Below, one piece after another: positions 6,508 through 8,977 of a stretch of 8,977 bases of DNA; within the stretch, counting starts at the first letter, position 1; the number at the start of each line of letters is the position of its first letter. This DNA is from an uncultured Flavobacterium sp. GTDB lineage: Bacteria; Bacteroidota; Bacteroidia; Flavobacteriales; Flavobacteriaceae. A program made the position numbers and the translations under genes. The stretch is taken from the NCBI RefSeq assembly GCF_937876455.1, contig NZ_CALFIG010000168.1, positions 1 to 8,977 on the forward strand, read 5' to 3'. The notes under the pieces are model-generated. The model searched no databases and was not told the DNA's origin. It saw nothing but the letters and a program-made list of their open reading frames with translations.

Positions 6508-7242
6508 TTAAATTACCCTTGATAAAATTCCCGCTGTTGCGCTAGTCAAGTAAAGACTGAATTTACCAATTTTATTAGCTGTTGAAACAGTTAATGTAGC
6601 TCCACCAGTGATTGCCGAAGTTGCTGTTGCAATTGTAGCTCCTCCATCCACCGCTAAAGTAACGGTATTAGCTCCTGCTGAATTATCAATAATAAATTCA
6701 ATTTGACTCCCTGCCGCTAAAGTAACGCCTGCTGTTGCAAAAGCTGTTACCATATTAGCTACAGAATCTAAAGTTACTGTTACGGCTGCTGCTGATGTAG
6801 AAGTAATTAAACCAGCCACAACGCCTGAAGTTACAACCGCCAATGTTCCTGCTGCTGTAGTATTAATAGCTACTCCAGTGTGATTTTGAGCGCTTACCTG
6901 AGACGTTACAAGAATACCTCCAATAGTAGCGTTTTTAGCTACTCCAATACCGCCTGCGGTATTAATAGCTCCTGTTCCTGAGTTAGTAGATTGTGTTGTG
7001 CTAGTAGAACGAATAGCGCCCGAAAAAGTCTGTGTAGTTCCTGAGAATGTATTGCTTCCTGAAAACGTGTTAGCTCCAGAATAAGTATTGCTTCCATAGA
7101 AAGTTTGATTACTATTTGTAAAAACCTGCCTGTAAGTAGTGGCTTCGTCTGCCTGAACCGCGTCATTAAAATTACCAACTCTTGTTTTAGTTGGGCTTAT
7201 ATTTACTCTTCCCGGAGTACTTGATGGTGATAAAATTGCCAT
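6508..7242 (-). CDS. Head or tail fibre protein with short repeats, trimeric type
   Basis: A 244-residue protein from ATG 7242. Residues 1-40 form a likely virion-attachment segment (MAILSPSSTPGRVNISPTKT). Residues 46-76 contain five six-residue units of the form [N/Q]-T-[F/Y]-x-G-[S/A/T], ending in QTFSGA. At 81-111 the sequence SGTGAINTAGGIGVAKN and TIGGI matches a motif that recurs in phage fibres between shaft and head and is thought to mark trimeric beta-structure. The last 110 residues are a Thr/Ala/Val-rich beta domain (VTVTLDSVANMVTAF, IEFIIDNSAGANTVTLAV, GKFSLYLTSATAGILSRVI) of a type common at the C-terminus of phage head fibres. It stands alone between two terminators, after the 528-residue virion gene. 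This fits the head fibre beside capsid genes in crAss-like phages; a tail fibre cannot be excluded. No Shine-Dalgarno is visible. Confidence 0.75.
   Translation of the reverse strand: MAILSPSSTPGRVNISPTKTRVGNFNDAVQADEATTYRQVFTNSNQTFYGSNTYSGANTFSGSNTFSGTTQTFSGAIRSTSTTQSTNSGTGAINTAGGIGVAKNATIGGILVTSQVSAQNHTGVAINTTAAGTLAVVTSGVVAGLITSTSAAAVTVTLDSVANMVTAFATAGVTLAAGSQIEFIIDNSAGANTVTLAVDGGATIATATSAITGGATLTVSTANKIGKFSLYLTSATAGILSRVI
7015..7107 (-). repeat. Five tandem six-residue repeats in the fibre gene
   Basis: These bases encode residues 46-76, read as QTFYGS, NTYSGA, NTFSGS, NTFSGT, then one extra T and QTFSGA. The 18-base units are similar but not identical, so they look diverged rather than freshly copied. 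Such units build a beta-structured shaft, and their number can change by slippage or recombination. Confidence 0.7.
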
Positions 7243-7258
7243 GTTTTTTAAATTTTAT

Positions 7259-7287
7259 AAAAAAAGCGGCTTTTACACCGCCTTTTT
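7259..7287 (-). terminator. Terminator-like hairpin after the 528-residue virion gene
   Basis: GCGG (7266-7269) pairs with CCGC (7278-7281) across an eight-base loop, and AAAAA (7261-7265) pairs with TTTTT (7283-7287) with one bulged C at 7282. On the minus strand the hairpin ends in a run of seven T's. It begins 17 bases past the stop of the 528-residue gene. The G/C core is only four pairs, so it may be a partial terminator that lets some transcription through to the fibre gene. Confidence 0.65.
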
Positions 7288-7303
7288 AAATTAATAAATT
7301 GAA

Positions 7304-8890
7304 TTAACTTCTCCAGCTATTTGATGTTACAAACGCACCTTCTAACACTGAAGGAGTTCCAATATCAGCGGTTTGTAAGCCGTAACCAAATACTGGGATC
7401 ATAACGTCTCCTGAATCAAAAGTTAACGCTTGGGTTGTAGTAGGTGCGTATCCATCAATTTTGAATGTTACAGCTCCATTAATATCCACGCGAACTTCTA
7501 ATGTATGTGTTTCAGCATCCGCCCAATTTTGGGTTGTATCTACTGCTGCACCAGAACTATTTACTTTATAAGAAGTAAAAATGTCTCCAGTTGCATTTCC
7601 TAAACCAACAAACGCATAATCTGTATAACTGGTATAAGTAGTATTGGCTGCTCCTTGTACACGGAAACCTACCCAGAATGGATTCAAGCCAGAAACGTCA
7701 TCAATAGTTACTTTACAATAAATACTTGCCGCTGTTTGACCAACTACGAAGTTTTTCAAACTATTAGTCCAAGTTGGAGCAGAAAGCTCAGCGCCCTTGC
7801 CAGCAGTTGCATCTAATACAATCCCAATACCATCATTAGTAGACGTTAAGGCTACCAATGTAGATGTTCCTAACGGATAATAATGAGTAGAGAATCCATT
7901 TCCAAATTGGATAAAATTCTCAGCTAAAGATGTTCCTGAAGGAAGTCCAGTATTTAATCCGCCGCAAGTTGGACCAGTATCTCCAAGGAAATAAATTGTA
8001 CGATTGTCACCATTAAATGTTTTGAAAATCTCATGTAACATTGATCGTTCAAACGTTTTAAATCCTGTTAAGTTTGTAGTTGAAGAACCTGTTCCGTTAT
8101 CTACATAAATAGACTGAACTCGATTAACTAAAGCTACTTGCTGTCCTGAAGCTGTTTCATTTGGAGCTGTAGTTAAAGAGTTAATTACAAATAAATCATA
8201 GTTTTGACCGCTTACTGCCGGAAGACCAGTAGTGGTTTTAGGATACATTGGGAAAGGATAACCTGAAACTAAGTTACCAGCATTCATCCAATCAGCAGAA
8301 CCTACTGCTGATGCAAGTTTAGAACCAACACCTACCGAGAAGTTACCAGCAGTTGAAATAGTCGGAGCCGCTGTAAATCCATTTGTACACAATACTGTGT
8401 TAACGAAAATAACACGAGTCATTGTTTGTGAGTGAACTGGGTAGTATCCACCATCATCAGTAACGGTAAATCCTGTTCCTGTTCCTAGTGTCACTGCAAC
8501 TGAATAGTTAGTTGCATCAGCATTAATGGCAGTAATAATTTTGGCATGAATAGCTTCGCGTTGTAATGCTGCTGTAGCTCCTAAAGTAGTTACGTCATCT
8601 GGAGTAGTGTACCCGTAATACTTAATTTGCTCGTTAGCGCCATTAATACGACGATTAGGGTCAAATACTGCTACTTGGTACAAAGTCGCTCCTGCTGGAA
8701 CATATGAATTTGAACCGATAGTCGCTACTTGAACAACTTCTGCTCTGTACTTCACTTGCACAATGCTAGTGATAAAATTTTTGAAAATTGGATTTAACCC
8801 TGTAATTGATACAGTTCCACCCGAATTTTTCACGTCATTTGCTGATGATGTTCTCAAAAGCACCGACTCATAAATTGGCATTTCTGGCAT
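7304..8890 (-). CDS. Virion structural protein with LamG/ConA-like C-terminal domain
   Basis: A 528-residue protein from ATG 8890 (MPEMPIY; an ATG three codons later is a possible start). Residues 1-60 are mixed, with LNPIFKNFITSIVQVKYRAEVV; 60-150 include strands, the segment YQVAVFDPNRR and a helix (ATAALQREAIHAKIITAINAD) leading to VAVTLGTGTGFTVTDDGGYY. Residues 230-300 again mix strands and helix (FERSMLHEIFKTFNGD). From about 353 to the end the sequence is a beta-sandwich: GIGIVLDATAGKG, ASIYCKVTIDDVS, NPFWVGFRVQG, DYAFVGLGN, then HTLEVRVDINGAVTFKIDG, the signature of a LamG/concanavalin-like jelly roll. No signal peptide or membrane span exists. It has its own promoter and a terminator, the plan of an abundant virion protein such as a capsid-associated protein. 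By position it could be the major capsid protein, but I could not see a clear HK97 E-loop and spine helix, so I leave that open. Confidence 0.65.
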   Translation of the reverse strand: MPEMPIYESVLLRTSSANDVKNSGGTVSITGLNPIFKNFITSIVQVKYRAEVVQVATIGSNSYVPAGATLYQVAVFDPNRRINGANEQIKYYGYTTPDDVTTLGATAALQREAIHAKIITAINADATNYSVAVTLGTGTGFTVTDDGGYYPVHSQTMTRVIFVNTVLCTNGFTAAPTISTAGNFSVGVGSKLASAVGSADWMNAGNLVSGYPFPMYPKTTTGLPAVSGQNYDLFVINSLTTAPNETASGQQVALVNRVQSIYVDNGTGSSTTNLTGFKTFERSMLHEIFKTFNGDNRTIYFLGDTGPTCGGLNTGLPSGTSLAENFIQFGNGFSTHYYPLGTSTLVALTSTNDGIGIVLDATAGKGAELSAPTWTNSLKNFVVGQTAASIYCKVTIDDVSGLNPFWVGFRVQGAANTTYTSYTDYAFVGLGNATGDIFTSYKVNSSGAAVDTTQNWADAETHTLEVRVDINGAVTFKIDGYAPTTTQALTFDSGDVMIPVFGYGLQTADIGTPSVLEGAFVTSNSWRS

Positions 8891-8921
8891 AATAAAAGAT
8901 TTTAATTAGTTTATAATGAGT

Positions 8922-8929
8922 CAAATGTA
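8922..8929 (-). promoter_or_regulatory. Bacteroidota-type -7 promoter box TACATTTG
   Basis: The minus strand carries TACATTTG, an exact fit to the TAnnTTTG -7 element of the primary sigma factor of Bacteroidota. Transcription would start near 8914, leaving a leader of about 25 bases before ATG 8890. No clear TTTG element is seen 19-21 bases upstream, so the match is half of a promoter. The surrounding DNA is very A/T-rich, as expected for a promoter. Confidence 0.5.
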
Positions 8930-8977
8930 GTCTTTAATTGTTAATAAAATTAGACCCTAATTAACATATCTTTAATT
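8930..8977 (-). other. A/T-rich upstream region with a 9-base direct repeat
   Basis: This stretch up to the right edge holds no open frame of note. The nine bases TCTTTAATT occur at 8931-8939 and again at 8969-8977, 38 bases apart, flanking the expected upstream part of the promoter. This could be a repeated regulator site or chance in A/T-rich DNA. Confidence 0.3.

Noticed and set aside
6939..7178. Minus-strand 79-residue frame inside the fibre gene
   Set aside because: It is out of frame with the fibre gene, which has clear repeat and trimer motifs; the shadow arises from the repeated codons.
1..8977. tRNA genes, CRISPR array, insertion sequence, or diversity-generating element
   Set aside because: No cloverleaf, spaced repeat array, transposase or reverse transcriptase frame, or template/variable repeat pair was seen.

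Overview
The window looks like part of a tailed-phage (or prophage) structural region. Every convincing gene lies on the minus strand, so transcription runs from position 8977 towards 1. The best family match, made by eye, is to crAss-like phages (order Crassvirales) or close relatives that infect Bacteroidota. Four things point this way. The large gene at the left edge has the N-terminal signature and YWTD...PRVLN motif of the crAss 'stabilization'/tail muzzle protein. It is preceded by small proteins resembling crAss neck/ring proteins. The DNA is AT-rich and almost all starts lack a Shine-Dalgarno sequence. The only good promoter match is a Bacteroidota-type TAnnTTTG box. No search could be run, so family names rest on recognised motifs and gene order.

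Layout in order of transcription: (1) 8977-8891, a promoter-bearing leader. (2) 8890-7304, a 528-residue virion protein ending in a LamG/concanavalin-like beta-sandwich. (3) a terminator-like hairpin, then a 244-residue fibre protein with short repeats and a trimerisation-type motif (7242-6508), then a second terminator. (4) a 129-residue beta-rich virion protein (6428-6039) and a 67-residue orphan (6015-5812). (5) a compact lysis and membrane block (5815-4319): a four-segment membrane protein, an XhlA-like single-span protein, a DUF5675 putative lysin and a GTA-type holin. (6) the neck/tail block (4319 to beyond 1): two ring-like proteins around a basic conserved protein, then the muzzle protein, cut by the window edge.

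From 6015 down to 1 the genes overlap or are only a few bases apart (the largest gap, 31 bases, depends on the start chosen at 3448), which suggests one operon joining lysis and neck/tail assembly. The first two genes are separated by terminators, which fits separate dosage control of abundant capsid-region proteins. There are no stretches over 100 bases without a gene, and no tRNA, CRISPR array or insertion sequence was seen.
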